A stretch of DNA of 32,716 nt from Anaerolineae bacterium (GCA_003130845.1 QEXW01000058.1:1-32716), one strand, 5' to 3'. Shown: positions 1 through 8,578, counted from the first letter of the stretch. Made by a program: numbers and translations. The notes: generated from the sequence alone by a model not told the origin.

Positions 1-156
1 GTGCAAGTTTTCGTGCGCCTGGCAGCGCGCCCAACCGAGCCAGTACTTGCCGAGTGGCAGCAGTTGCACCGGCCCGCAAGGAATGCCGTGTAGGCGGGAG
101 ATGAGACGGTTGATGGTGCGGAGACAAATGGCGTTATCGCGGCAAATGATGAACAT
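1..156 (-). CDS. Hypothetical protein, N-terminal fragment (cut by window edge)
   Basis: An open frame of 52 codons runs from an ATG at 156 off the left edge of the window. A purine-rich GAGG lies just before the ATG, as expected of a ribosome binding site. The visible residues contain several Cys, Arg and Trp, with no signal peptide or membrane segment, and I do not recognise the family. It begins 35 bases after the stop of the flippase on the same strand, so it is probably the next gene of the same polysaccharide-type operon. A glycosyltransferase or related surface-polymer enzyme would fit the context, but nothing in the visible part shows this. Confidence 0.5.
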   Translation of the reverse strand, partial: MFIICRDNAICLRTINRLISRLHGIPCGPVQLLPLGKYWLGWARCQAHENLH

Positions 157-191
157 AGGACCTCGTGCTTGGAAAGCGCTGGTAGTTGTAC

Positions 192-1724
192 TTAAGCGTG
201 ACGTTTGATGATTGCAAGACTTTGTGCTAGAAACTCACTTCTTTCGCTCTTTGTCATGAATACCAACGTAAGACCAAAATAGAGGGTAGATAATCCGCTC
301 GCCGCAACAAATAAATCTATAAAATTGCGTATTGGTACGTAATTTTGTAGAAAAATCCCGAAAGCACAGGTGATAGCCGCTATAGAAACAGGAAAAAACA
401 AGCCTTGATAGTATGCGAATTTCGGTTGGCGCGTAATGAGCGACGAATACAATGGGTAAAAAATCACCGAGCGTGCCGTCGCTGTAATCACCCCTGCCAG
501 GACGATGCCGAAGATGCCTAACCGGAAAGTGGATACCATTAAGATTGCCAAAACAACGTTGGTGACGCCAAATAACAATGTGGCAATGGCGGGAATTTTG
601 ACCTTGTTCGAGGCTTGCTGCACAATGTACATCTGATGTGCCGCCAGGCTGACTGTGAGGGGAAGAAGCATCAAAACAATCAGATACTTATAGTCTGAAT
701 AATCTTTTCCCAACCAGAGATGAAGAATTGGCACACCTAACCCGCTGATAATGGCAGCTGGCCAGCCGATAAGAATGCCGATAAATTTGATGGCGTTGTT
801 AATATAATTTCGCAAGTTTTCCATATCGCCGGACGAATACAGCTTGATGGTAGTGGGGCTGAAAGCCAAGGAGGCAGCAGAAGCGATATTCCGAATGGTA
901 TTCGGCAGTAACAAAATCGCCGCGTACATCCCCACAATGTCACCGGGCAAGAAGCGGTTACCCACAATCAGGTCAATTTGCGTGAGAAAATTGTTCCCTA
1001 GCAAAATAATTGAATTGAAAAAACCAGCTGATAGAAGTTCCCATGCCATATCGAAGCGAAAGCGCTGGAGTTCAAGTTTGACTCCTGGAAGTAACTTATC
1101 TAAAAAGAACAAAATTATTATGAGATACGTGAGCGTTTGCAGAACGCTGGCCAGGTTGTACAGCCAAATTTGCGCGCTCAGCACCGAAAAAATCACAAAA
1201 ACAAAGGAGACTCTCACGATGCTTCCTAGAATGCTGACCCAGTTTGAAATATCTAGGCGGTTTGCGGCATACGGATAGGCTGCTAGAACGAGTGTGATGG
1301 AGTTAATCAGAAAGGCTGTCCCCGCTATCACAAAAGCAATCTTGACATCCGTGACAAATTCAGTTTCGATTTTGAAAATCTTATCGGCGTATGCACTGAA
1401 AATGGTGATGATTGGGAAAAGCACGGCAACCATCACCAAATTGGTCACCAAAGCGCTACTGATGTAATCGCTGGCTTGCTCTGGGCCCCGTTTTTCAAGC
1501 GAGACTATCAAAAAGCGGGCGACCATCGAGGTCAAGGTATAGGTGATGACTGCCATGAAGTTGGTGATGTTGTTCATTAACCCAATATATCCGTACGCCA
1601 CTAAACCCAATTTGTTAATCACGTAAGGAGTAAGTAAGATGCTGACCAACATCCCAATTCCCATGGAAAGGATGTTCGTAAATAGGTTTAAAGCAATTTG
1701 TTGTTTGTTCGAAAGTGTGTGCAT
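192..1724 (-). CDS. Wzx-like polysaccharide flippase (MOP superfamily)
   Basis: A 510-residue integral membrane protein with about 12-14 hydrophobic segments spread over its whole length. The N-terminus (SILLTPYVINKLG around residues 28-40) has the LLTPYxxxxLG pattern typical of O-antigen/teichoic acid flippases of the MATE-like MOP superfamily, and the length is normal for them. Such proteins move lipid-linked oligosaccharide repeat units across the cytoplasmic membrane. No clear Shine-Dalgarno precedes the ATG; the next in-frame Met (residue 21) would cut the first membrane helix, so the longer form was kept. It follows a leader of about 275 bases with an attenuator-like hairpin (see 1888-1951). 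The downstream partner gene is cut by the window edge. The family is confident; the exact substrate is unknown. Confidence 0.85.
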   Translation of the reverse strand: MHTLSNKQQIALNLFTNILSMGIGMLVSILLTPYVINKLGLVAYGYIGLMNNITNFMAVITYTLTSMVARFLIVSLEKRGPEQASDYISSALVTNLVMVAVLFPIITIFSAYADKIFKIETEFVTDVKIAFVIAGTAFLINSITLVLAAYPYAANRLDISNWVSILGSIVRVSFVFVIFSVLSAQIWLYNLASVLQTLTYLIIILFFLDKLLPGVKLELQRFRFDMAWELLSAGFFNSIILLGNNFLTQIDLIVGNRFLPGDIVGMYAAILLLPNTIRNIASAASLAFSPTTIKLYSSGDMENLRNYINNAIKFIGILIGWPAAIISGLGVPILHLWLGKDYSDYKYLIVLMLLPLTVSLAAHQMYIVQQASNKVKIPAIATLLFGVTNVVLAILMVSTFRLGIFGIVLAGVITATARSVIFYPLYSSLITRQPKFAYYQGLFFPVSIAAITCAFGIFLQNYVPIRNFIDLFVAASGLSTLYFGLTLVFMTKSERSEFLAQSLAIIKRHA

Positions 1725-1887
1725 ATTGTTATTGTTTGCAGATGTGCCCCTATGAAAATCGGTAGATGCACAAGGAGAAGGTTCAAGGAAGTTAGGTTGT
1801 GTTGCTTAAACCCCATGTGGTGCAATAAAACCCTGTCTTTTTCGTTGCCAAAGTCAAAATCCCACCGCAGTTCCTTGTTTGTATTTC

Positions 1888-1951
1888 TAAAACAAAAACC
1901 CCGATTGAACTACGGGGCGAGAATCTCTGCAACGTTGGCTTGTAGCGCCCC
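1888..1951 (-). terminator. Leader terminator with competing upstream stem (attenuator-like)
   Basis: On the minus strand, CCCCG (1913-1917) and CGGGG (1899-1903) form a hairpin followed at once by TTTTTGTTTT (1888-1898), an intrinsic terminator. The same CGCCCC segment (1914-1919) is also complementary to GGGGCG further upstream (1946-1951), so the two pairings exclude each other. This is the geometry of terminator and antiterminator. It lies between a good -10 box (2006-2011) and the flippase start at 1724, inside the presumed leader. The stems are short (5 and 6 bp), so this is plausible rather than proven. Confidence 0.5.
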
Positions 1952-2005
1952 TTGCGTTTGCGTTATCGAAAACTGAAACGCTTTGCCTTACAAAATTGTA
2001 AACAC

Positions 2006-2014
2006 ATTATATCA
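2006..2014 (-). promoter_or_regulatory. Extended -10 promoter for the flippase leader
   Basis: On the minus strand the sequence reads TGATATAAT, a perfect -10 box with the TGN extension. No convincing -35 box is seen 16-18 bases upstream, which is common for extended -10 promoters. Transcription would begin near 1999 and leave a leader of about 275 bases before the flippase start. Confidence 0.5.
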
Positions 2015-2122
2015 CACTTTGCTTTTTTTCTACGGGTTGGCGTAGGGAATTAAGGGGTGCCGTGCCTTTTGGACGGGTTGGCTTGATATTTTGCGAGTGG
2101 AAGAAGTTTTCATCCAGGCGTA

Positions 2123-2131
2123 TGCTATAAT
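2123..2131 (+). promoter_or_regulatory. Extended -10 promoter for the STAS-like gene
   Basis: TGCTATAAT is a perfect -10 box with TGN extension. Start of transcription would fall near 2138, about 38 bases before the ATG at 2176. A recognisable -35 box is missing. It is divergent from the flippase promoter about 115 bases away. Confidence 0.5.
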
Positions 2132-2175
2132 TTTCACCAGTGTGAAAGATGTTGGAGCGGAATTGGAGGCAAGCG

Positions 2176-2550
2176 ATGAAATCGCGCTGGGTAACACACC
2201 ATGGGGTTCCTATTTTCATCGCGGATTTTTCGCACCGGGGCAGCAATGTTGATGAAATTGCTGCCGAATGCCAGGCGATTCGACAAGAATTAAGTGGCCG
2301 CCCTGCTCATTCGGTTCGTTCAGTTTCTTATGTCGAAGGCACGCTGGCCAACGAAGACATTATTCATGAATTGCTCGAATTGGTCAAAGTGACAAATCAG
2401 TATATTGAAAAGCGCGCTGTGGTAGGTGTAAGTGGCTATCGGCGTTATTTGCTGTATGCGTTTTCCAAAGTAGTTGGCGAGTTGAAGTTCAACGTGTTTG
2501 ACACACTGGAAGAAGCCCTGGATTGGCTTGCAAGCCCCAAAGGAGCATAG
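2176..2550 (+). CDS. SpoIIAA/STAS-like single-domain protein
   Basis: A 124-residue soluble protein. The ATG at 2176 is chosen over an upstream in-frame ATG at 2149 because GGAGG stands six bases before it. The second half has a beta strand (RAVVGVSG), an amphipathic helix and then the ending FDTLEEALDWL, the F-x-x-x-x-EA-x-x-WL pattern common in SpoIIAA-like (STAS/SEC14-type) small proteins. Such domains often act as phospho-regulated binding partners, but no serine phosphorylation motif is obvious here. It is directly followed by the SDR gene with no gap, so the two are co-transcribed. A second protein with the same type of ending is encoded at 24508. Function unknown. Confidence 0.65.
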   Translation: MKSRWVTHHGVPIFIADFSHRGSNVDEIAAECQAIRQELSGRPAHSVRSVSYVEGTLANEDIIHELLELVKVTNQYIEKRAVVGVSGYRRYLLYAFSKVVGELKFNVFDTLEEALDWLASPKGA

Positions 2551-3396
2551 ATGTCTGCCTCAATGCAAGGAAAAACTGTATTGATTACCGGCGCTACCTC
2601 CGGTATTGGTTTGGCGATGGCGCGTGAACTTGCCGAACGTGGGGCACATGTTACGCTGGTCGGACGCAATTCTGCGAAATTGGCAACGGTGGCAGAACAA
2701 ATCCGCACGCAGACTGGCAACCCAAATATTGAAACCATCTTGGCAGACCTGGCTACCCACGCCGGTGTTCAGTTAACGGCGCATGAATTCAAACGACGCC
2801 GAACGCGCTTGGATGTTCTTATCAATAACGCTGGCGCAATTTATATGACGCGACAGGTTTCGCCCGACGGCCTGGAAATGACCTTTGCGCTCAATCATTT
2901 GAACTATTTTCACTTGACCAATCTGTTGCTCGATACCTTGAAAGCCACTGCCCCAGCGCGCATCATCAATGTCTCTTCGGATGCACACCGGGGCCAGGTG
3001 ATTGACTTTGACAACTTGCAAGGCGAGAAATCTTATAGTGGATGGACAGTGTATGGCCGGTCCAAACTGATGAACCTGCTGTTCACCTACGAACTGGCAC
3101 GCCGCCTAACCGGTAAAGGCGTTACCGTGAATGCGATGCACCCCGGCTTTGTGGCTACCGGTTTTGGCAAAAACAATGGCGCTTTGATGAACCTGGCCAT
3201 GCGCCTTATTTCACCAATTGCTCGTACGGCCGAAGAGGGCGCATCCACCGGCGTGTATCTCGCTTGTTCGGCAGAAGTTGAAGGCGTGAGCGGCAAATAT
3301 TTTGTAGATAAACAGCCCGTTCCCTCGGACCCGGCTTCCTATGACCAAAAAACGGCCGAGCGCCTGTGGGAAATTAGCCTAGAAATGATTGCTTAG
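2551..3396 (+). CDS. Short-chain dehydrogenase/reductase (retinol dehydrogenase-like)
   Basis: A 281-residue classical/extended SDR oxidoreductase. The cofactor-binding TGATSGIG lies at residues 13-20, the structural NNAG at 92-95, the active-site Ser in NVSS near 142-143, and the catalytic YxxxK is Y168/K172 (YGRSK). All parts of the SDR active site are present, so it should be an active NAD(P)H-dependent enzyme. Local sequence (INVSSDAHR, MHPGFVATGFG) resembles the retinol dehydrogenase/WWOX-like subgroup, which acts on many hydrophobic alcohols and ketones; the substrate cannot be told. AAAGGAG lies ten bases before the ATG, within the end of the preceding gene. Confidence 0.85.
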   Translation: MSASMQGKTVLITGATSGIGLAMARELAERGAHVTLVGRNSAKLATVAEQIRTQTGNPNIETILADLATHAGVQLTAHEFKRRRTRLDVLINNAGAIYMTRQVSPDGLEMTFALNHLNYFHLTNLLLDTLKATAPARIINVSSDAHRGQVIDFDNLQGEKSYSGWTVYGRSKLMNLLFTYELARRLTGKGVTVNAMHPGFVATGFGKNNGALMNLAMRLISPIARTAEEGASTGVYLACSAEVEGVSGKYFVDKQPVPSDPASYDQKTAERLWEISLEMIA

Positions 3397-3442
3397 CCAG
3401 CTCCGAATGTATCTAGTGGTGCAAAGGGGATTGCCCAGCGTA

Positions 3443-4159
3443 TTATGTCAACCAAAAATATAACAACACGGCCATTAGCAAGACCAGAATAACAAACATG
3501 AGCAAGCCGAGAACCCAATCGCCGCGCAGCCCGAAAAGAACGGCAACCAGCGTAACAATGGCAGCCATTCTTAAGCCTCTTCGCAAGGCAGTGTTGCGAC
3601 TGCTTATGCTGGCTTGTTTTTCTAAAAGCCCAAAGCCAACCAGCAGACCAGCGATGCTGATTGCAAGCCAGAGCGCCAATAAGGCATTTCCATCCAACAA
3701 TGGGAAATTTACAACGAGAATGCCGCAGGTATCTTCCGCCAAGGATGTGCGATACTCAGGATAGCGAAAGGCTTTCGCGAAGATGAAGAAGCCTAGGTCT
3801 ATGTTCGCACTCGAAAGCGGCCACGCCAGCGTGGTGCTTTCGCCTGGTTGGAGGATAGGGGTTTTTTCGCGGTCCGAGGTCATCAACGCCGGTCCGCTGA
3901 TTTCCACCCGAATTAGGGGTGAAATGGCGCGGTCCGTCTGGTTGCGTACAGTGACGTATAGATTGGCCGTTTCGGAGCGGGTCATCAACGGCGGACAAGA
4001 TAAGCCACCAAAGCGCTCGTTGGTTAACGTGGGCAGACCATAAAAAACGGCTTCGATGTCTGACCAAATCAGGCCGCCAGCCAAGAGGGCTGCCAGCAAA
4101 AGGCCTGTCCAAACAAAAATATAGCCAGCAATGGAGTGAGATCGGAGAGATGTGTCCAT
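3443..4159 (-). CDS. Membrane protein with one extracytoplasmic beta domain, unknown function
   Basis: A 238-residue protein with an N-terminal membrane segment (about 12-32), a large presumed extracytoplasmic region of about 120 residues, and three more hydrophobic segments towards the C-terminus (about 157-177, 190-210, 212-236). The outer region has alternating strands and phrases such as VTVRNQTDRAISP and PILQPGESTTLAW that look like an Ig-fold or NEW3-type domain, with two Cys that could form a disulfide. It is convergent with the SDR gene and divergent from radC. No family name is recognised. Confidence 0.6.
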   Translation of the reverse strand: MDTSLRSHSIAGYIFVWTGLLLAALLAGGLIWSDIEAVFYGLPTLTNERFGGLSCPPLMTRSETANLYVTVRNQTDRAISPLIRVEISGPALMTSDREKTPILQPGESTTLAWPLSSANIDLGFFIFAKAFRYPEYRTSLAEDTCGILVVNFPLLDGNALLALWLAISIAGLLVGFGLLEKQASISSRNTALRRGLRMAAIVTLVAVLFGLRGDWVLGLLMFVILVLLMAVLLYFWLT

Positions 4160-4232
4160 AGGGATTTGATTTTACAATTAACTCGTGTTTTGCGCAGGGC
4201 TTGCGCAATTTCAAGCATGGAAACATCGGTTC

Positions 4233-4937
4233 ATGATAGAAAACTCTTCAAAACCCACCTACCGAATTACCGATTGGCATGAAGCAGACCGTCCGCGCGA
4301 ACGGCTGGCTGCGTTGGGGCCGCAGGCACTCTCGAATGCGGAGTTGATTGCTATTTTATTGCGCGTGGGCGTGCCGGGGGAAAATGCGGTACAAGTCGGT
4401 CAGCGCCTATTAAAAACGTTTGGTGGGATTGCCGGGCTGCATCGCGCACCTTTTGTGGATTTGACCAATCAACATGGTATCGGCGAAGCCAAAGCGGCGC
4501 AACTCAAAGCCGCCATTGAACTTGGACGACGGCTGATGCTGGAATCACCTGAAGAGCGTCCATCCATCCATTCCCCGGCGGATGCGGCGGCGCTGGTGAT
4601 GTATGAAATGTCGGCGTTGGAGCAGGAACATCTACGGGTTATGTTGCTTGATCGCCGCAATCGAGTCATAGACTTGGTGGACCTCTATCGCGGCTCGGTC
4701 AATTCGGCGCAGGTCAGGATAGGAGAAGTTTTCCGCGAGGCCATTCGCAAAAATGCTTCGGGGCTAATTGTTATCCACAATCACCCTAGCGGCGACCCAA
4801 CGCCCAGCCCGGATGACGTAACCCTGACCCGCGCCCTCGTTCAGGCGGGCAAGATGCTGGATATTGAGATATTTGACCATCTGGTGATTGGCCAAGGTCG
4901 CTGGGTTTCACTGCGAGAGCGCGGATTAGGATTCTAG
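4233..4937 (+). CDS. radC: RadC family protein (UPF0758, JAMM/MPN domain)
   Basis: A 234-residue protein with the two RadC parts. The N-terminal half has helix-hairpin-helix features ([24 protein letters not shown], then [13 protein letters not shown], given here in pieces). The C-terminal MPN/JAB domain carries a complete JAMM metal site: Glu in IGEVFREA, then [14 protein letters not shown]. The original role in DNA repair assigned to RadC is doubtful and the biochemical function is unsettled. The start at 4233 is chosen because typical family members begin just before the [16 protein letters not shown] region; an upstream in-frame start would add 16 unlike residues. No strong ribosome binding site is visible. 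Confidence 0.9.
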   Translation: MIENSSKPTYRITDWHEADRPRERLAALGPQALSNAELIAILLRVGVPGENAVQVGQRLLKTFGGIAGLHRAPFVDLTNQHGIGEAKAAQLKAAIELGRRLMLESPEERPSIHSPADAAALVMYEMSALEQEHLRVMLLDRRNRVIDLVDLYRGSVNSAQVRIGEVFREAIRKNASGLIVIHNHPSGDPTPSPDDVTLTRALVQAGKMLDIEIFDHLVIGQGRWVSLRERGLGF

Positions 4938-4944
4938 TTTTGGC

Positions 4945-5862
4945 TTAAACCGTTTCTTGGCAGGCGTGCAATTCGGTGCAACACTGTTCTTCGGTTTGCT
5001 GTGGCACCGGTAAGAGTGGCGGGCGCACGGGCCAACGTGCAAATCCATAAATGCGTGCTAGCATGGCCTTCAAAATAGAGGGGAAAGGGGTGTAATGGTC
5101 GAAAACGCTTCGGCAACGCGTCAGTTCTTCTTGTGCTTCAATCGCATCTTCGCCTTGGGAGAAGATATTCCAGACTTGTCGTAAAAGCGGCGAATACAGG
5201 TTGGCAATGGCTGTGATAGCGCCGCCGGCGTGGTGTTCGAGCGCATGTAACAACAAGCGGTCGTTTCCGGTCAGCACGAGCAGGTCTGGGCCAAAGCGTC
5301 CTCCGAGAGCAATGGCATAGTCAGCGTCGCCGGAAGAGTCTTTAATGCCGGCAAATTTTTGCGGATGCGCATCTTTCAAACGCGCCAGCAAATCGAGCGA
5401 GAGTCCCATGCCGGCTTGATGTGGAATGTGATACCCCAGCAGGTAACCGCCTTGCGGTACTGCCTGGCGGATTACTTGGTCGTACCACAAAAACAGGCCA
5501 TCATCATTCGCTTTTCTGTAATAGTAGGGTGGCAAAACAACCACGCCCTCGCAGCCAGCCTCGAAAGCCAGGCGAGTCAGGGTGATGGTTTCTGTTAGGC
5601 TGGGAGTGCCGGTTCCAGCTAGCAGGCGAAACTCCGGAAAGGTTTGGCGTACGCCTTGTGCCACCTGGAACATTTGTTTTCGTTCTTCGGTGCTAAAGGA
5701 AGGTCCCTCGCCGGTGGTGCCGAACAACAGCGCTCCATGACAATCACGCGCAGCCAGAAAATTCAAAAACGGGACAATGGCATCCGGATCGATCGAAAAA
5801 TCAGGTTTGAGAGGGGTGAGTGCGGCGGCATACACCCCGGCTAAAGGGTGGCGAGTAGTCAT
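4945..5862 (-). CDS. Dihydrodipicolinate synthase/N-acetylneuraminate lyase family aldolase
   Basis: A 305-residue TIM-barrel class I aldolase. It has the family GTTGE signature (48-52), the catalytic tyrosine in YHIP (Y144) and the Schiff-base lysine in GIKDSSGD (K174). In true DapA the YNVP motif is followed by an Arg that binds the aspartate semialdehyde carboxylate; here the segment is YHIPHQAG, so this is probably a paralogue acting on another 2-keto acid, such as a sugar-acid aldolase, and not the lysine-pathway enzyme. The C-terminal tail is Cys-rich (CCTELHAC). It starts 12 bases after the metallophosphoesterase stop and is probably in one operon with it. Confidence 0.8.
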   Translation of the reverse strand: MTTRHPLAGVYAAALTPLKPDFSIDPDAIVPFLNFLAARDCHGALLFGTTGEGPSFSTEERKQMFQVAQGVRQTFPEFRLLAGTGTPSLTETITLTRLAFEAGCEGVVVLPPYYYRKANDDGLFLWYDQVIRQAVPQGGYLLGYHIPHQAGMGLSLDLLARLKDAHPQKFAGIKDSSGDADYAIALGGRFGPDLLVLTGNDRLLLHALEHHAGGAITAIANLYSPLLRQVWNIFSQGEDAIEAQEELTRCRSVFDHYTPFPSILKAMLARIYGFARWPVRPPLLPVPQQTEEQCCTELHACQETV

Positions 5863-5874
5863 TGGATTGGTTCT

Positions 5875-6495
5875 CTATTCAATTTCCATGATGCGATAGG
5901 GGTAAACATTGACAACCTGACAGCCATGGTAGAGGGTGATATGGCTCTTTAGATTTTGGCGGTAGAAGATTGTGTGCCCATGCAGAAAATACCGTGGTTT
6001 GGCCCAGCGGATGAGAAAATTGAGCGCGTGCATTCCCTGATGAGCCGGGTCATCGTCATCATGAATGCCTGCTGGTGGTGAATGCGCAATGAAAATATCT
6101 AACGGGCGGCGGTAACGAATTTTCCCTAGTATGATTTTGGGGAGTAGGGCGTAAGCACGCAAGTACATTTCTCGTTGCGAATATTGGTTGGGCGTGTGTG
6201 ATTGATAGCGAATACAACCTCCCAAGCCCGCCAGTAACAACCCTTTTGAATACAGCACTTCGCCGTCTACATTATCTCCCCCTGCTACGCGGGAATTGGC
6301 TTGCTGACCATATTCTGGGTCGTGATTGCCCGGCACATATAATAAGGGGACGTTATATACCGTAAGCAAAAATTCCAAGTAAGGATACGGAAGGTCCCCA
6401 CACCCGATGATCATCTGCACATCGTTGTAGAACTCCCGCACGGAACTGGTATACAGCCGGTCTATGACCTGGTCGCTTACGGCAAGGATTTTCAT
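5875..6495 (-). CDS. Calcineurin-like metallophosphoesterase with altered metal ligands
   Basis: A 206-residue protein of the calcineurin-like phosphoesterase fold. Visible motifs are SDQV (D8), GCGD (D34), GNHD (N57-D59), AHSPP (H138) and HGHT (H172-H174). Two usual metal ligands differ: the first motif DxH has Val in place of His (V10), and the GHxH motif has Ile in place of the second His (I176). The remaining ligands could still hold one metal site, so activity may be changed rather than lost. No signal peptide, so cytoplasmic. It heads the two-gene minus-strand operon with the aldolase; substrate unknown. Confidence 0.75.
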   Translation of the reverse strand: MKILAVSDQVIDRLYTSSVREFYNDVQMIIGCGDLPYPYLEFLLTVYNVPLLYVPGNHDPEYGQQANSRVAGGDNVDGEVLYSKGLLLAGLGGCIRYQSHTPNQYSQREMYLRAYALLPKIILGKIRYRRPLDIFIAHSPPAGIHDDDDPAHQGMHALNFLIRWAKPRYFLHGHTIFYRQNLKSHITLYHGCQVVNVYPYRIMEIE

Positions 6496-6573
6496 TGTTG
6501 TGGGGAATTTTGCCCTAAAACGGACGCACAGGCAAGGGTTGCAGGGAGAAACATGCGAACTTCAATGCAAAAT

Positions 6574-6603
6574 TTGAAATTTCGTAGGAGAATAGACTAT
6601 AAT
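6574..6603 (+). promoter_or_regulatory. Promoter of the kinase operon
   Basis: TTGAAA (6574-6579) and TATAAT (6598-6603) are separated by 18 bases, close to a consensus housekeeping promoter. Transcription would start near 6610. A second TATAAT lies at 6637-6642, a few bases before the ATG; transcription from it would be nearly leaderless. Confidence 0.6.
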
Positions 6604-6644
6604 TTCATATCACTTTTATTCTTCGTTTTCTTATTCTATAATAG

Positions 6645-8543
6645 ATGGGTATGGAAACGCAACGCATCGAATTGTCTCCAGATTCTGGAGAGCGCCGGAC
6701 AAACACAGGCCAACTCAAACCTGGCACCAACCTGGTTAATCGCTATTTAATTCAAGAAGTGATTGGCGTTGGTGGCATGGGGTCGGTGTATCGCGCACGC
6801 GATTTGCACTTTCCAAACGTTGTCAAGCTGGTGGCCGTCAAAGAGATGATTAACCAGGCACCCGACCCGCTCGTGCGTCAAACGATTGTCCAGAACTTTG
6901 AGCGCGAAGCCAATATCCTGGCTACGCTCAGCCATCCATCCATTCCACGAATTTATGATTATTTTACTCTCGATAATCGCTCCTACCTGGTCGAAGAATT
7001 CATTAATGGCCGTGATTTAGAAGTGGTGCTTAGCCAAACCGATGGATTTTTGCCTGAAGAGCAAGTGCTGGATTGGGCTATTCAGCTGTGTGATGTATTA
7101 TCGTACTTGCATAATCACAAGCCTGACCCGATTATCTTTCGCGACATGAAGCCCTCCAATGTGATGGTGAATCAATACAATCACATTGTGCTGGTAGATT
7201 TTGGAATTGCCAAGCCGTTCCAGACCGGCCAAAAAGGGACCATGATTGGCACGGAGGGCTACTCTCCGCCGGAGCAATATCGTGGCGAAGCCAGCATTCA
7301 AGCCGATATTTATGCCTTAGGCGCAACCTTACATCACCTGCTCACACGACGTGACCCGCGCTTAGAGCCGCCGTTTTCCTTTGCCGAGCGCCCCATTCGA
7401 AAAATTAATCCGAGTGTCTCGGTGGAGGTTGAGACGGTAATCAATACCGCCTTGCAATATAACGTGGAAGACCGCTTTAAGACGGTGGATGATTTTAAGC
7501 AAGCCCTGCTGAGCGCCGGACGCAAAACAGGGTTGCTTAACCGCATTGGCACCAAATCGGTTACGGTGGCGGCCATTCTCTCGGAGGGGATTAAACCCGT
7601 CTGGGCATTTCAGTGTGAAGATGAAGTGCGTGGCACACCCCTGGTGTATAAGGGCTTTGTTTATATTGGCTGTTATGATAATAACCTGTATGCTTTGAAC
7701 GCTTCGAGTGGGGAATTCCAGTGGAAATATGCGACTGAAGGCGGCATTGTCAGCCGCCCTGCCGTGGCGGATGACACGATTTTCTTTGGCTCAGCCGATA
7801 GTCGGGTGTATGCCGTCAGTGCGCGTCTGGGAAAAATATCGTGGGTGTACTACTCGGATGGGCCTATTCGCTGCTCTGGACGGATTGCCGATGGACACCT
7901 CTTCATCGGTTCAGACGACCATTTATTACATGCCATTAACATCACGACTGGACGTGCGGCTTGGAAGTTTGATAGTGGCGATGAAATCCGCTCTACCCCC
8001 TTCGTTGTAAACGAGATGGTCTATTTCGGCACAGAAGGCGGTGAATTGTTGTGTTTGGATTTTCGTGGTCAGGTCAAATGGCGCTTCAAGGCCAAGCGGG
8101 CCATCACCTCCTCTCCCTGGGTGGAAGATAACGTTGTATATGTCAACTCTATGGATGGTTTTCTCTACGCGGTAGATGCCAAGTCGGGCTGGATGTTGTG
8201 GCGCTTCCGCATGGACAAGCCGTCTATTGTTTCACCGGCCATCGCAGACAACCTGGTGTTTACCGGTTCTGCGGATGGACATGTATATGCTGTTGATAAG
8301 AGAAGTGCCAAGGAGATTTGGCGCTTTAAGACCAATCACCAGGTGAATAGTTCTCCCGTTGTATACAAAGATGCGATTTACATTGGCTCGGTAGACAATC
8401 ATCTGTACTGTCTCGAATATCGTACCGGACGATTGCGTTGGAAATTTGAAACCAAAGGCCCGATTACTGGCACACCAACGGTATTCGATGACATCGTGTA
8501 CGTTGGCTCGAACGACCACTTCGTGTATGCGCTGTTGGCCTGA
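6645..8543 (+). CDS. Ser/Thr protein kinase fused to an eight-repeat PQQ-like beta-propeller
   Basis: A 632-residue fusion. Residues about 34-295 are a Hanks-type kinase: glycine loop GVGGMG (41-46), ATP lysine K66, helix-C glutamate E88, catalytic loop FRDMKPSN (165-172, with Phe replacing the usual His of HRD), metal-binding DFG (185-187) and PPE (208-210). From about 310 on there are eight repeats of the type VYxGSxDxxLYALxxxxG with W-x-F strands. The last repeat ends at the C-terminus without its W-x-F strand, while VWAF near 322 supplies one at the start, so the ring probably closes as eight blades. No membrane helix is seen, so the sensor is cytoplasmic. ATG at 6645 or 6651; neither has a clear ribosome binding site. 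First gene of a six-gene signalling operon. Confidence 0.92.
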   Translation: MGMETQRIELSPDSGERRTNTGQLKPGTNLVNRYLIQEVIGVGGMGSVYRARDLHFPNVVKLVAVKEMINQAPDPLVRQTIVQNFEREANILATLSHPSIPRIYDYFTLDNRSYLVEEFINGRDLEVVLSQTDGFLPEEQVLDWAIQLCDVLSYLHNHKPDPIIFRDMKPSNVMVNQYNHIVLVDFGIAKPFQTGQKGTMIGTEGYSPPEQYRGEASIQADIYALGATLHHLLTRRDPRLEPPFSFAERPIRKINPSVSVEVETVINTALQYNVEDRFKTVDDFKQALLSAGRKTGLLNRIGTKSVTVAAILSEGIKPVWAFQCEDEVRGTPLVYKGFVYIGCYDNNLYALNASSGEFQWKYATEGGIVSRPAVADDTIFFGSADSRVYAVSARLGKISWVYYSDGPIRCSGRIADGHLFIGSDDHLLHAINITTGRAAWKFDSGDEIRSTPFVVNEMVYFGTEGGELLCLDFRGQVKWRFKAKRAITSSPWVEDNVVYVNSMDGFLYAVDAKSGWMLWRFRMDKPSIVSPAIADNLVFTGSADGHVYAVDKRSAKEIWRFKTNHQVNSSPVVYKDAIYIGSVDNHLYCLEYRTGRLRWKFETKGPITGTPTVFDDIVYVGSNDHFVYALLA

Positions 8544-8578
8544 ATGCTCTGCAAATCACTCACAAGGAGACTCCTCTT

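Noticed and set aside
1899-1920. tRNA-like motif (minus-strand CCCCGTAGTTCAATCGGGG)
   Set aside because: The loop is nine bases and no acceptor or anticodon arms can be drawn around it; the T-run makes a terminator the better reading.
1698-1976. Plus-strand frame of 92 codons overlapping the flippase start
   Set aside because: No ribosome binding site, odd Cys/Arg-rich composition, and it runs through the flippase leader and terminator hairpin.
4945-5862. Lysine-pathway dihydrodipicolinate synthase (dapA)
   Set aside because: The Arg that follows the catalytic Tyr motif in true DapA is missing, and no other lysine gene is adjacent; a family-level name is safer.
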